Source of the DNA: Adhaeribacter terrigena
Lineage (GTDB): Bacteria > Bacteroidota > Bacteroidia > Cytophagales > Hymenobacteraceae
Length of the DNA: 64,000 bases
NCBI RefSeq assembly: GCF_016623615.1
Contig: NZ_JAEHFX010000003.1
Location: forward strand, 434,001 to 498,000
Direction: 5' to 3'
Made by a program: the position numbers and the translations under genes. The notes beneath the pieces were generated by a model. That model ran no database searches. It was not told the DNA's origin and saw only the letters and a list, made by a program, of their open reading frames with translations. Below are positions 43,269-53,663 of this stretch, piece after piece (within the stretch, counting starts at the first letter, position 1; each line of letters starts with the position of its first letter).

Positions 43269-44405
43269 TTAGTATGGAATACCAAATTCTACAGCTATAT
43301 CTTGATTAATTTTAGAAAAAGGTCTCTTTGACAGATCCTCTTTTTTCATGTAATTTCTATTTAAAAATCTTAAAATATCTTCTCTATTTCGGAAAAGCTT
43401 TCCTTCAAAATTAATAATATATTCTTGGATAAGACTTTCATTATATATAAGTGCTGATTGTAACATCTCAACAATTAAATCCTTATGCATTTCAAACAAA
43501 TCGATAGTCTTAAAAACTTTATGAGTTTGGTTTGCTCTTCTTAAATTTTTTCTTTCACAACCAACTCTGTGAATAAGATCTAAACTAAACCCATCTAAAT
43601 TTCCATAAAATAATGAGATATAGTCTTTAATTTCTTTTTTTCTAATTCCATCTAAAAGTTTCTTATCTTTTAGTTTAACGGTAAATTTCAAATAATCATC
43701 TAAGCCTTCTAAATAGGGATGCAGGTTATTACCTAAAGTAAAAGCAGCATCATGTTTTAAGCCTGAATTACAAATATGACAAGAAGGGATTAAGTTGTAA
43801 AAAGAAAGAGCTAAATATGGGTAAGTTGCTTTATCAAAGAAATGATCAAACTCAGGGCGAACTAATCTTTCCTCCCCTTTTGTCAAAGTGAATGTAAAAC
43901 CTCGGTTACAATAAGGACATACGTTAACATTTACTGCCTCAGCCAGTTTATATGCATCATATTTATAAGGGATACCTGCTTTTACTTTGGACTTACTAAT
44001 TTTTGGCTTTGTGATAAAAGCATCATAATTAAATACATACCGTATATGATCGCCAAACTTCTTATCCGGATCGCCCTTTTTCATATATTCAATATTTGGA
44101 TAAACTCCTTTTGATATCCTTGTTTTGACATTAGCTATTACCTTCGATAGCTGTTTAGGGTCACCCTGGATAATTATTTTTAGCCATTTATAATTATCCT
44201 TTTTTAAATCTTGAAAAAATTTTTCACATAAAGGGTCACTTGTCAAAGAACTTTTTAACAATTGTATTCTATTATCTATTCTTTTTTTTAATGAAGATTC
44301 ATTTTTAATTTTTTGGCTGCCTAAAGTAAAACTATTCTCTACTAACCTATTATAATGATTATCTAAGAAAACGTTAGAATTCTTCCCTAAATCAATTTTG
44401 AACAT
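43269..44405 (-). CDS. HNH endonuclease, Septu-like (PtuB-like)
   Basis: A 378-residue protein. An N-terminal helical region (1-155) is followed by a zinc-supported HNH nuclease: CPYC at 163-166, FDHFFDK with Asp187 and His188, and CHICN at 209-213 with a nearby His218. The C-terminal region (about 230-378) is helical. The gene directly follows an ATPase gene with a 2-base gap, which is the layout of Septu (PtuA ATPase, PtuB HNH). The protein is larger than typical PtuB proteins, so this may be a long subtype or a related ATPase-HNH system. Codons are strongly AT-rich compared with the adjacent type I restriction genes. Confidence 0.8.
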   Translation of the reverse strand: MFKIDLGKNSNVFLDNHYNRLVENSFTLGSQKIKNESSLKKRIDNRIQLLKSSLTSDPLCEKFFQDLKKDNYKWLKIIIQGDPKQLSKVIANVKTRISKGVYPNIEYMKKGDPDKKFGDHIRYVFNYDAFITKPKISKSKVKAGIPYKYDAYKLAEAVNVNVCPYCNRGFTFTLTKGEERLVRPEFDHFFDKATYPYLALSFYNLIPSCHICNSGLKHDAAFTLGNNLHPYLEGLDDYLKFTVKLKDKKLLDGIRKKEIKDYISLFYGNLDGFSLDLIHRVGCERKNLRRANQTHKVFKTIDLFEMHKDLIVEMLQSALIYNESLIQEYIINFEGKLFRNREDILRFLNRNYMKKEDLSKRPFSKINQDIAVEFGIPY

Positions 44406-44407
44406 CT

Positions 44408-46369
44408 TTATTTATTTTTTAATACCTTAATATCCCTTTCCAAAGTTGTTAACCTTTCATTAATGTTAATCATATTAATGGAAAGCCGATCCCTTAACAT
44501 ACTTATTAATTTTGCCTTAATTAGAGGCTCTCCAATTAAATTAATAATGGTTTCAATTATATTTTGATTATGATCAATTTCCTTAAAATCTCCATTTAAC
44601 TGCTCAATAACCCAATTGATCTTTGATTTAGCAAAATCACCAATCGTGCCTTGGTTCATAAAAAAAGAGTCAGATAATAGTGTATGTATATTGGAAGCAA
44701 ACGTTTGTTTTTTTTCTTCTAAGCTATCTTGTACTTCAGTCTCAAGATTATTCCAACTTCTTTTTAGAAATACTAAATTTGTACTAGGAATATCAGATGC
44801 AATTAAAGGAGAATTTGAAGCAAGAATAATATGAATAGTCCTTTTATCTTTAATGTTTGCTGAAGAATATATTAACGGGATAAAATCCAATAAAATTTTA
44901 ATAAATTGGCGTTGCCAATTTGGATGGAGAAAGTTTTCACCTTCATCAATCATAATAACAACATCTTTTTTAAGTTGTCTATTATTAAATCGTTGATTAT
45001 CAATTAAGCTATAAAACCTTGAATAAATATTTAAGAGTGCTTTTTCTCCAGAGCTTAATGAACGCCAAGAAAAGTTAAGATAAGGTAACAAGCTAAAAGA
45101 AGATTTATAAATATTAAAAAACTTCTGTGCTAAACTAAAATTATCCTTTATTTCTAAGTACAAAAAATAAGTCTTTAAATTATAAGATGCTTGGTAAGAA
45201 ACCTTTAATTTACCTGATTTAACTGATTGCTCTAAATAGTTGATAAATTTTAGAACACCTGTGGGCCAATCAATAATTTGATCACTAACTTTTATAGGAT
45301 TACCATTTTTCAGAGATTCAATAATCTCATTTAATAAAGTCTTAATTGTTTCAACCGTATTTTTTTTAATCTTTAATAATTCTTTAATTCTTTTCTGTGA
45401 TAAACTAATTAACTTTACTCTATCAGAATAAGAGGCTTCCGTTAAAAGATTAATAAATGCTTCCACACTAAAGGCAATAAGAGCCTTTTTATGATATGAA
45501 GTTTCTGTATCCTCCTCTTTTCTAGCTAATAATAAAATATCATTTGCTATTTTTTTAAATTCAGGCAAAATGTCTAAATATAGTTTTTCTTCATAAGATG
45601 AACTGGCCCCTAAGTACTTTGCTTTAGAACTAATTAATAAAACCTCAGGTAATGGGAATGGGATTACTTTATTAAATTTAGTATTACTAAGGAAATCCAA
45701 CTGACGTTGCAATTCTTCAGTTTGAAATATTTCTACTTCACTTTTGGCTTGAGATTTATAATCATAGTGACTTTCTTTTACTCGTATTAAATCATTTCTA
45801 ATTAAAAAATTTGTGGAAATATTATTTAGGCCACTAAGACTTACTTCATCTTTTCCATCAAAAATATTTGAGAAAAATATAAAGCTAGTATTAACAAATT
45901 CCTTAATTTGTTCACCATTTCTACCAGGTGAATCTAATTCCTCTCCATTATCACCTGAAGTATACGATTTAATAATAAATCCCTTTTCTTTAAAATTACC
46001 CTTTTCAATTTTAAGTATTTTATCGTGGTAAATAATGTTTTTGGAATCAGATGTTCTAAATGCAAATATACAAGTGCTGTTAACCCCTATTTGCCCCTCT
46101 AATAGATTTTCCTTAATAAAATCAAAAAAAGAAGTTTTACCGACCCCATTCTCACCTATGATAGCACTAACATCTGATATATTTGCTATTCCATTTTGAT
46201 CAGACTCATCCCTATGGTTATAGAATCCTTCAAGGTAGAACGGATTATCAGTTATGTTCAAGGATTTTTGATCTTCATCATAGTGAAATCGATAAGGGCC
46301 TCCTAAATTGAAAGGTAGATTTTGTATATTATTCCTATATTTTTTGATCCAAACGAAATATAAATGCAT
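44408..46369 (-). CDS. AAA/ABC-type ATPase, Septu-like (PtuA-like)
   Basis: A 653-residue ATPase. Walker A is GENGVGKTS at residues 72-80, an ABC-type signature SLSSGEKALLNIYSRF occurs at about 437-450, Walker B is VVIMIDEGENFLHP at about 465-478, and a switch-like SNSPLIASDIP follows. The middle part (about 200-430) is helical and probably coiled-coil. This is the plan of SMC-like/OLD-like ATPases of defence systems. It is encoded first in a two-gene operon with the HNH nuclease, so the pair is best read as Septu-like. No reverse transcriptase or retron RNA was seen next to it. Composition is AT-rich, suggesting separate acquisition. Confidence 0.82.
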   Translation of the reverse strand: MHLYFVWIKKYRNNIQNLPFNLGGPYRFHYDEDQKSLNITDNPFYLEGFYNHRDESDQNGIANISDVSAIIGENGVGKTSFFDFIKENLLEGQIGVNSTCIFAFRTSDSKNIIYHDKILKIEKGNFKEKGFIIKSYTSGDNGEELDSPGRNGEQIKEFVNTSFIFFSNIFDGKDEVSLSGLNNISTNFLIRNDLIRVKESHYDYKSQAKSEVEIFQTEELQRQLDFLSNTKFNKVIPFPLPEVLLISSKAKYLGASSSYEEKLYLDILPEFKKIANDILLLARKEEDTETSYHKKALIAFSVEAFINLLTEASYSDRVKLISLSQKRIKELLKIKKNTVETIKTLLNEIIESLKNGNPIKVSDQIIDWPTGVLKFINYLEQSVKSGKLKVSYQASYNLKTYFLYLEIKDNFSLAQKFFNIYKSSFSLLPYLNFSWRSLSSGEKALLNIYSRFYSLIDNQRFNNRQLKKDVVIMIDEGENFLHPNWQRQFIKILLDFIPLIYSSANIKDKRTIHIILASNSPLIASDIPSTNLVFLKRSWNNLETEVQDSLEEKKQTFASNIHTLLSDSFFMNQGTIGDFAKSKINWVIEQLNGDFKEIDHNQNIIETIINLIGEPLIKAKLISMLRDRLSINMININERLTTLERDIKVLKNK

Positions 46370-46610
46370 AATTAAATTATGTTCCTTTTTCTAATCTATG
46401 TTATAGATAATTACTACTTTCAAAAATGCTTCGGTAGTTATGAATTCTTATATGACTTAATTTATGTGATTCAAGGTTTCTACAATAAGCAGCGAACTTA
46501 AACATTATATTAGAGAAACACCATATATTGTATGCAATTTGTTACCACCATATTGCAAAACCAAGCAAATTTTAATAGCTTGAACCCCTAAACACCATTT
46601 ACCCTTATCC

Positions 46611-48698
46611 ATGGAGAACCTGGAACAAATTGAGCGCCGGCTTTGGTCGGCTGCTGACCAATTACGTGCAAATTCTAAACTTACCTCTACCGAATATTCA
46701 ATGCCGGTGCTGGGGCTTATTTTCCTGCGCCACGCTTTTAACCGCTTCCTGGTTGTAAAAGACGAAGTTGAAGCTAACCTACCAAAACGTCAAGGCGTAA
46801 CCCGCCCGATTACCAAAGAAGACTTTACCCGCAAAAGCGCATTATTCCTGCAGCTGGAATCTCAATATGAACACATGCTGAACCTGCCTTCCGATAAGGA
46901 TATTGCTCAAGCTATTATTTACGGCATGCAGCTGATTGAGCAGGACTACCCTACCCTAGCCGGCGTATTGCCTAAAGATTACCAGATCTTTGAAAGCGAC
47001 CTGCTGAAGAGCCTGCTCAAAACGTTTAACGACGAGGCTTTGCGCACTGCCTCCGGCGATATGTTCGGTCGGATCTACGAGTACTTCCTGATGAAATTTG
47101 CGATGCAGGGCGCGCAGGATAACGGCGAATTCTTTACCCCGCCCTCATTGGTGCAAACCATTGTAAACTTAATTGAGCCGGACCACGGTATTGTAACGGA
47201 CCCGGCCTGCGGTTCTGGTGGAATGTTTGTGCAAACCAGCCATTTCCTGGAAAAGGTAGGTAAACCAGCTCACGAAGCAGTTTCTTTTTTCGGGCAGGAG
47301 AAAACGGCGGCTACTATTAAGTTAGCGAAAATGAACCTTGCCGTACACGGCCTGGAAGGTCGCATCGAAGAAGGCAACAGCTTCTACGAAGACAAGCACA
47401 ATTTACTGGCCCGCGCCGATTTCGTGATGGCCAATCCGCCGTTCAACGTGGACGAGGTGGATGCCGAAAAAATTAAGAACGACCCACGCTTGGAATTTGG
47501 CTTGCCTGGTGTAAACAAAAGCAAAAAAGTAAGCAACGGCAACTACCTCTGGATCTCCTACTTCCACAGCTACCTTACTGATACTGGTCGCGCTGGTTTT
47601 GTAATGTCGTCGCAGGCTTCCAGTGCGGGGCACGGCGAAAAGGATGTGCGACGCAAGCTCGTTGAAACCGGCGACGTGGATATGATGGTGGCTATCCGCT
47701 CGAACTTCTTTTATACCCGTACCGTGCCTTGCGAATTGTGGTTCCTGGACAAAGGCAAACCTACTGATCGCAAAGACCAGGTTCTGATGTTGGATGCCCG
47801 CAACATTTTCCGGAAAGTAACCCGCAAAGTGTACGATTTTTCTGAAGAACAATTGCAGAACCTTACGGCCATAACCTGGCTTTACCGAGGCCAGCAAGAC
47901 CGCTATTTAGGACTCCTGAACAAATATCTGAACCGGGTTTGTGAAGAATGCACTATTATTCCGTTGGACCTGCAAAGTTTTGAGAAGAACCTGCACGACC
48001 TGCAAACTGAAGTGCTGACTTTCCTGGAAACGGTCCCAAAAACGGCAGAAAAACTACCAGACCTTACTGCCGCTTTACAGGAATGGAAAACGGCAGATGC
48101 TGCTTACCGGGAAGACCGCCAGAACTTAGTGCAGGAATTGGCCAACTACTGCAATACTTGGTGCCCAAGCGTAATGGCAAACAACGAATGGCAACACCAG
48201 GCGAGCAAAGCGTTCGGGCCATTATCTGAAAAAGGGAAAGGTTTAGGCAAACAGCTGGACTTGCTTTACAAACTAGCTTTGCGTATCCTCGATATTGCCG
48301 AAAAGGAACTGGATGCAAAAAACAATGCTGACTACGACAACAAAGCCGTAAACAAACTCCGGAAAGAACTAGACGGACGCCGCCACCAGGCAACCGAACA
48401 ACTGAAGCTGGCGGTTTATTTTTATAAGCAAGTGGTTTGGCTGCAAAGCCGTTTCCCGGAGGCGAAACTTCAGAATGTGGAAGGCCTGGTGAAACTGGTA
48501 AGCCGGAAAGAGATTGAAGATAACGATTGGAGCTTAACGCCTGCCAGATACGTAGGCGTTGCACCAAAGGAAATAGACGAAGATTTCGACTTTGAAGAAA
48601 CACTGCGTGATATTCATATTGAATTGGCAGGCTTAAATGAAGATGCTGCTGAGCTTGCTTTAGCTATTCAAAGAAACTTTGAGGAGTTAGGAATATGA
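46611..48698 (+). CDS. hsdM: Type I restriction-modification methyltransferase subunit HsdM
   Basis: A 695-residue N6-adenine methyltransferase. The N-terminal helical domain (EQIERRLWSAADQLRANSKL) is typical of HsdM. The SAM motif is TDPACGSGGMF at about residue 196-206 and the catalytic motif is NPPF at about 275. The C-terminal extension (about 470-695) is long and helical, with Gln/Glu/Lys-rich segments, so the protein is larger than common 500-residue HsdM. Its stop overlaps the start of hsdS by 4 bases (ATGA), so the genes are translationally coupled. It is divergently transcribed from the Septu-like operon, with a 241-base promoter region between. Confidence 0.95.
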   Translation: MENLEQIERRLWSAADQLRANSKLTSTEYSMPVLGLIFLRHAFNRFLVVKDEVEANLPKRQGVTRPITKEDFTRKSALFLQLESQYEHMLNLPSDKDIAQAIIYGMQLIEQDYPTLAGVLPKDYQIFESDLLKSLLKTFNDEALRTASGDMFGRIYEYFLMKFAMQGAQDNGEFFTPPSLVQTIVNLIEPDHGIVTDPACGSGGMFVQTSHFLEKVGKPAHEAVSFFGQEKTAATIKLAKMNLAVHGLEGRIEEGNSFYEDKHNLLARADFVMANPPFNVDEVDAEKIKNDPRLEFGLPGVNKSKKVSNGNYLWISYFHSYLTDTGRAGFVMSSQASSAGHGEKDVRRKLVETGDVDMMVAIRSNFFYTRTVPCELWFLDKGKPTDRKDQVLMLDARNIFRKVTRKVYDFSEEQLQNLTAITWLYRGQQDRYLGLLNKYLNRVCEECTIIPLDLQSFEKNLHDLQTEVLTFLETVPKTAEKLPDLTAALQEWKTADAAYREDRQNLVQELANYCNTWCPSVMANNEWQHQASKAFGPLSEKGKGLGKQLDLLYKLALRILDIAEKELDAKNNADYDNKAVNKLRKELDGRRHQATEQLKLAVYFYKQVVWLQSRFPEAKLQNVEGLVKLVSRKEIEDNDWSLTPARYVGVAPKEIDEDFDFEETLRDIHIELAGLNEDAAELALAIQRNFEELGI

Positions 48699-49915
48699 GT
48701 TGGAAAGATATCAGAGTTGGAGACTATTTAACGGTACTTACTGATTACCACGCAAATGGTGCTTATGAAAAATTAAAGAAAAATGTTACCCTTAAATATG
48801 AACCGGATTATGCTTTAATGATCAGGACATTAAATTTTGAAAGAGGAGATTTTAAAGATGATCTTATTTACCTAAATGAAGAGGAGTATGAGTTTCTAGC
48901 AAAGTCAAAGGTTAAGCCCTATGACATTGTTATGAATAAAATTGCTAATGCAGGTTCGGTTTATTTGATGCCTAATCTAGGCCAGCCTGTTTCACTTGCA
49001 ATGAATCTCTTTTTATTGAGGTTTGATGAAAGAGTAGATCAAAAATTTATGTTCTACTTAATGAAAGTCAATGAACCTTATATAAAAACTTTTACTAATG
49101 GATCGACTACAAAAACTATTACAAAAGATGCGGTTAAGAACCTAAACTTCAAACTTCCTCCTCTCCCAACCCAGCAAAAAATAGCTTCCATTCTTTCTGC
49201 TTACGATGACCTGATAGAGAACAACCTGAAGCGGATTGCATTGCTGGAAAAATCGGCGCGGCTGCTTTACGAAGAATGGTTTGTGCGCCTCCGCTTCCCC
49301 GGCTACGAACATACCAAAATAGAAAATGGTATCCCTGAAGGCTGGAAAAGTCAGACTGCTTATGAATCAATGGAAATTATGAGCGGTGGTACTCCTAAAA
49401 CTTCAAACCCAAATTTTTACGACGGGGAGATTCCGTTTTATACACCCAAGGATGCCTCAGATAATTTTTATGTCTTAGAAACGCTTAAAACGCTAACTGA
49501 ACAAGGATTAAAAAACTGTAATAGCAAATTTTATCCGAAAGACACTCTTTTTATTACTGCCAGAGGAACGGTAGGTAAATTAAATTTAGCGCAACAGCCA
49601 ATGGCAATGAACCAATCTTGTTATGCACTAAAAGGTAAATTTTACATAACCCAAAAGTTTCTTTATTGCGCTATGGCTGACGCTGTAGAACGAATTAAAA
49701 GCCACGCCGTGGGTTCGGTCTTCGATGCAATTGTTGTTGATACCTTCAAAATGATTACATTAAATATTCCAACTGAAAATTTAGTGAACATATTTGAAGA
49801 AACTATAAGACCTGTATTTGTACAAACTGAAACGCTATTACTTCAGACTAAAAAACTAAAACAAGCCCGCAACCTACTTTTACCTAAACTGATTAACGGC
49901 GAAATACCCGTATGA
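48695..49915 (+). CDS. hsdS: Type I restriction-modification specificity subunit HsdS
   Basis: A 406-residue protein with two target-recognition domains. The first TRD (about 1-150) and the second (about 215-365) are each followed by a conserved helical spacer (LPTQQKIASILSAYDDLIEN and, at the end, LKQARNLLLPKLINGEIPV). The second TRD begins with PEGWKSQTAYESMEIMSGGT, as usual. The TRDs determine the bipartite DNA sequence recognised, which cannot be predicted here. The start overlaps hsdM and the stop overlaps hsdR by 4 bases each, so the three genes form a tight operon. The TRD codons are more AT-rich than the spacers, as expected for exchanged domains. Confidence 0.93.
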   Translation: MSWKDIRVGDYLTVLTDYHANGAYEKLKKNVTLKYEPDYALMIRTLNFERGDFKDDLIYLNEEEYEFLAKSKVKPYDIVMNKIANAGSVYLMPNLGQPVSLAMNLFLLRFDERVDQKFMFYLMKVNEPYIKTFTNGSTTKTITKDAVKNLNFKLPPLPTQQKIASILSAYDDLIENNLKRIALLEKSARLLYEEWFVRLRFPGYEHTKIENGIPEGWKSQTAYESMEIMSGGTPKTSNPNFYDGEIPFYTPKDASDNFYVLETLKTLTEQGLKNCNSKFYPKDTLFITARGTVGKLNLAQQPMAMNQSCYALKGKFYITQKFLYCAMADAVERIKSHAVGSVFDAIVVDTFKMITLNIPTENLVNIFEETIRPVFVQTETLLLQTKKLKQARNLLLPKLINGEIPV

Positions 49916-52900
49916 ACGATCTGAGCGAAGACAACTTAGTGCAGCAAGCCACCGCCCAATTCCTGCAGGAGCACTTGGGCTGGGAAACAGTATTTGCTTA
50001 CAACCAGGAAGTGCTGGGACAAGATGGAACCTTGGGCCGTATTACCCGGCAAGAAGTTTACTTGAAACGTTACCTTCGCACAGCTCTGGAGGAGCTCAAC
50101 AGAGATCTTAACTTACCGCCAGTTGCTTTCGATACTGCTATCAGGGATATTACCGAAACTCGGGCTGGGCATAACGTTAACATCCGCCTTAACCGCGAGA
50201 AATATCAGATTTTTAAAAACGGTGTTCCTGTAGAGTACCGCAACGCGAAAGGTGAAATTGAAAAACGCCGTCTACGCATATTCGATTTCGAAAATCCCGA
50301 AAACAACCATTTTCTGGCCGTGCGAGAGCTTTGGGTTTACGGTTCCATTTACCACCGTCGCCCCGATATTGTCGGTTTTGTAAACGGCCTACCGCTGCTT
50401 TTTATCGAGCTTAAAAATGCCAACGTCCACATAAACAGCGCTTATAAAGACAACTTCTCCGATTACAAAAACACCATTCCGCACCTTTTCGATGCCAACG
50501 CCTTTGTAATTATCAGCAATGCCCTTGAAGCCAAAGTAGGTTCCGTAACCGGCAAGCTCGGCCATTTCCACGAATGGAAGCGCCTGGAAGAAGAAGCCCC
50601 CGGCGTAGTACAGCTGGAAACGCTTTTAAAAGGCCTTTGCACCAAAGCAAACTTTATGGATCTCTTCGAAAACTTCATCCTGTTCGACGAGAGCCGCGGC
50701 AGCCTGGCCAAAATTGTAGCTAAAAACCACCAGTTCCTGGGCGTAAATCGCGCTGTAGCGGCCGTGCAAGATCGCCAAAACCGGAACGGTCAGCTCGGGG
50801 TTTTTTGGCATACGCAGGGCTCCGGCAAATCGTACTCTATGGTGTTCTTCTCCGAGAAAGTTCGCCGCAAATTGCCCGGTAATTTCACCTTCCTCATCGT
50901 TACCGACCGCACCGACCTCGATAATCAGATCTACCGCACCTATGCCGGCACCGGCATAGTAGATAATAAGGCAAACACCTGCCGGCCATCTTCGGGCAAG
51001 CATTTACAGGAACTCTTCAAAGCTGATAAACCCTATTTGTTTTCGCTCATAAACCTCTTTAACCAGGAAGTTTCCGAAGAAAATCCCTACACCCGCCGCT
51101 CCGACGTAATCGTAGTTTCCGACGAAGCCCACCGCAGCCAGTACGGCCGCCTAGCCCTTAACATGCGGTCGGCTTTGCCCAATGCGCACTACATCGGTTT
51201 TACCGGTACCCCGCTTTTCAAGAACGACGAAATCACCAAACGCATCTTCGGCGATTACGTGTCCACTTACGATTTCCAGCGGGCTGTGGAAGATGGTGCT
51301 ACCGTACCCTTATATTTCGATAGTCGCGGCGAAAAACTGCAACTGGAAACCACCGAAATAAACAACAGGATTGCTGAAAAACTGGAAGAGCTGGAACTTG
51401 ACCTGAACCAAGACGAACAGGCACTGCTGGAAAAACAACTGGGCCGCGATTACCATATTCTAACCGCCTCCAGCCGTCTCACGCCCATTGCCCAGGATTT
51501 TGTAAACCATTATACCACCCAATGGGAAAGCGGCAAAGCTATGTTTGTCTGCCTCGATAAGCTCACCACCGTTAAAATGTATAACCTGGTGCAGCAATTC
51601 TGGGAAGCAGAGAAACAAGCATTGCAACAGCAACTGGAAGAAAGCAACAATGCCGCCGAAATGCAGGAACTGCGCCGGAAACTAACCTGGATGCAGGAAA
51701 CCCAAATGGCCGTGGTAGTAAGCGAGGAACAAGGCGAAATTGAGAAATTCCGGAAAGAAGGTCTCGAAATTCTGCCGCACCGCCAACTCGAAAAACAAGG
51801 CTTCGAAACGCCCGATGGCAAACGCATAGACCTGGAAACCGCCTTCAAGAAAGACGAAAATCCTTTCCGGGTTGCTTTTGTTTGTGCCATGTGGCTTACC
51901 GGTTTCGATGTGCCAAGTTTAAGCACGCTTTATTTAGATAAGCCACTTAAAGCCCATACCTTAATGCAGGCCATAGCCCGCGCCAATCGCGTACACGAAG
52001 GTAAAAACAATGGCCTGATCGTAGATTATTGCGGCATCCTGAAAAGCCTGCGCGAAGCCCTTGCACTTTTTGCATCCGGTACCCCTCAGGATGATACCCT
52101 AAACCCAAACCCGGACCCCGTAAAACCAAACGAAGAATTGCTTTCCGATCTGGAAACCTCTATCCTTATGGTACGCAATTTACTTTCGGAACGTGGCTTT
52201 GAGTTAGATAATATTTTCGATAAGAGTGCCGCGTTTAGCCAGGCTTCCGCTATTCTGGCTGCTAAAGAAGCCATAAACCAAAGCGAAGAAACCCGCAAGC
52301 GTTTCGAGATCCTTGCCCGGGAAGTATTTAAGAAATTCAAGGCCTGCCTTACCATTCCTGGTGTAAAAGCTTTCGGCAAAGATTACGATACCATAAACTT
52401 CATTTACAAAACCCTGCAGGCAGATAAAGAGAAAGCTAATATATCGGACATCCTGCGCGAACTAGGTCAGGTAGTAAACGTAGCAATTGGTACCGCTTCT
52501 ATGGCTGCAGAGAACGGAAAACTTTACGACATTAGTAAAATAGACTTTGAACTGCTGCGGAAAGAATTTGCCAAATCGAAAAAGAAAAACAGTACTGTTC
52601 ATGACCTGAAAACTTATATCGAACAGAAACTGGCGAAGATGATGCGGAACAACCCGACTCGCATTGATTATTATAAACGCTACCAGGAAATAATCGCCGA
52701 CTACAACTTCGAAAAAGACCGCAAAACGATAGAGGAAACCTTCGAAAAACTGATGAAGTTTATGCAGGACCTCAACGAGGAGGAAAAGCGCGGAATGCGC
52801 GAAGGCCTGTCAGAAGAAAACTTGGCTTTGTTCGATCAGCTCCAGAAACCTAACCTTGCAAAAAAAGATATGGAAAAGCTGAAGCAAGTGGCCAAAGAAT

Positions 52901-53127
52901 TGCTACAGGGCTTAAAAGATCAGAAAGACAAATACCAACAGTGGCGCAATAACGAAGCATCCAAAGCTGATGTAAGGACCTTCATCCTGAACTATTTATG
53001 GGATGAAGAAAAAGGTCTGCCAGGATCGTTTAACCAGGAAGAAATACAGGAAAAAGCCAAAACCCTCTACAGCTTCATTTACGACCATTATCCAAATTTC
53101 GGAGGTCCGGATTCAGCTGCAGCTTAG
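49912..53127 (+). CDS. hsdR: Type I restriction endonuclease subunit HsdR
   Basis: A 1071-residue motor-nuclease of the EcoR124-like type. The nuclease core is RRPDIVGFVNGLPLLFIELK (about residues 150-167: Asp, then Glu-x-Lys). Helicase motif I is TQGSGKSYS at about 300, motif II is DEAHRSQ at 404, and motif VI includes QAIARANRV. The C-terminal helical domain (about 730-1071) holds the HsdM-binding part. It begins in a 4-base overlap with hsdS. It moves DNA past the methylase and cuts unmethylated invading DNA. The sequence is complete and uninterrupted, so the system looks functional. Confidence 0.95.
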   Translation: MNDLSEDNLVQQATAQFLQEHLGWETVFAYNQEVLGQDGTLGRITRQEVYLKRYLRTALEELNRDLNLPPVAFDTAIRDITETRAGHNVNIRLNREKYQIFKNGVPVEYRNAKGEIEKRRLRIFDFENPENNHFLAVRELWVYGSIYHRRPDIVGFVNGLPLLFIELKNANVHINSAYKDNFSDYKNTIPHLFDANAFVIISNALEAKVGSVTGKLGHFHEWKRLEEEAPGVVQLETLLKGLCTKANFMDLFENFILFDESRGSLAKIVAKNHQFLGVNRAVAAVQDRQNRNGQLGVFWHTQGSGKSYSMVFFSEKVRRKLPGNFTFLIVTDRTDLDNQIYRTYAGTGIVDNKANTCRPSSGKHLQELFKADKPYLFSLINLFNQEVSEENPYTRRSDVIVVSDEAHRSQYGRLALNMRSALPNAHYIGFTGTPLFKNDEITKRIFGDYVSTYDFQRAVEDGATVPLYFDSRGEKLQLETTEINNRIAEKLEELELDLNQDEQALLEKQLGRDYHILTASSRLTPIAQDFVNHYTTQWESGKAMFVCLDKLTTVKMYNLVQQFWEAEKQALQQQLEESNNAAEMQELRRKLTWMQETQMAVVVSEEQGEIEKFRKEGLEILPHRQLEKQGFETPDGKRIDLETAFKKDENPFRVAFVCAMWLTGFDVPSLSTLYLDKPLKAHTLMQAIARANRVHEGKNNGLIVDYCGILKSLREALALFASGTPQDDTLNPNPDPVKPNEELLSDLETSILMVRNLLSERGFELDNIFDKSAAFSQASAILAAKEAINQSEETRKRFEILAREVFKKFKACLTIPGVKAFGKDYDTINFIYKTLQADKEKANISDILRELGQVVNVAIGTASMAAENGKLYDISKIDFELLRKEFAKSKKKNSTVHDLKTYIEQKLAKMMRNNPTRIDYYKRYQEIIADYNFEKDRKTIEETFEKLMKFMQDLNEEEKRGMREGLSEENLALFDQLQKPNLAKKDMEKLKQVAKELLQGLKDQKDKYQQWRNNEASKADVRTFILNYLWDEEKGLPGSFNQEEIQEKAKTLYSFIYDHYPNFGGPDSAAA

Positions 53128-53152
53128 TTTTAAATTCTTAAAATCTGATACT

Positions 53153-53587
53153 ATGATTAAAATTTCGCCTTCCATAAATTGCACAACCGCACAACTAAAA
53201 TATTATTGTTGTACTGATGGGATAGACCAAGTAAGAGGTGAAGTAATAATTGAAGTTGAGTTAATAAAAAATCATAAAGACTATCCTGATAATAGTAATT
53301 GGCTGCTTGAATTTGTAGTTCCAACTGCCAATCAAGCGTACAATCCATTAGATGTCAAGAAGATACATATAGATCTTGCAGAATATATTAATATCAATCC
53401 AGTAACTGAAGATTATTTAGTATTGGACTTTGATTTTGGAATAAATCCCGCCCAAGCTGGAGCCATTTTTAAGGGCCTTATTTACCACATGGGTGATAAC
53501 GGCTTGTTTGACTATGGTTATGAGATTTCTGGAGTAACCCAGTTTGTCCCTGAAGGAGTTATGTTAAGCGATTTTATGGAAGATTGA
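53153..53587 (+). CDS. Hypothetical protein, 144 residues
   Basis: A small acidic protein beginning at ATG 53153, 25 bases after hsdR. It contains a mixed alpha/beta pattern (KISPSINCTTAQLKYYCC, then GEVIIEVELIKNH, LVLDFDFGINPAQAG and VTQFVPEGVMLSDFMED) and no signal peptide or membrane segment. I do not recognise the family. The codons are AT-rich, unlike hsdR. Its position after the restriction operon and before two nuclease genes suggests a defence-linked role, but this is only context. Confidence 0.55.
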   Translation: MIKISPSINCTTAQLKYYCCTDGIDQVRGEVIIEVELIKNHKDYPDNSNWLLEFVVPTANQAYNPLDVKKIHIDLAEYININPVTEDYLVLDFDFGINPAQAGAIFKGLIYHMGDNGLFDYGYEISGVTQFVPEGVMLSDFMED

Positions 53588-53663
53588 GAAGCTCAGTAAT
53601 TATGTAGATCTTAAAATTGTATATCATTTTTAATCTTTAAATTTTTATTAATATTTCATTCAA

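Noticed and set aside
44408-46369. Retron or retron-linked Septu
   Set aside because: The flanking regions contain no reverse transcriptase gene and no structured msr/msd-like sequence that I could see.
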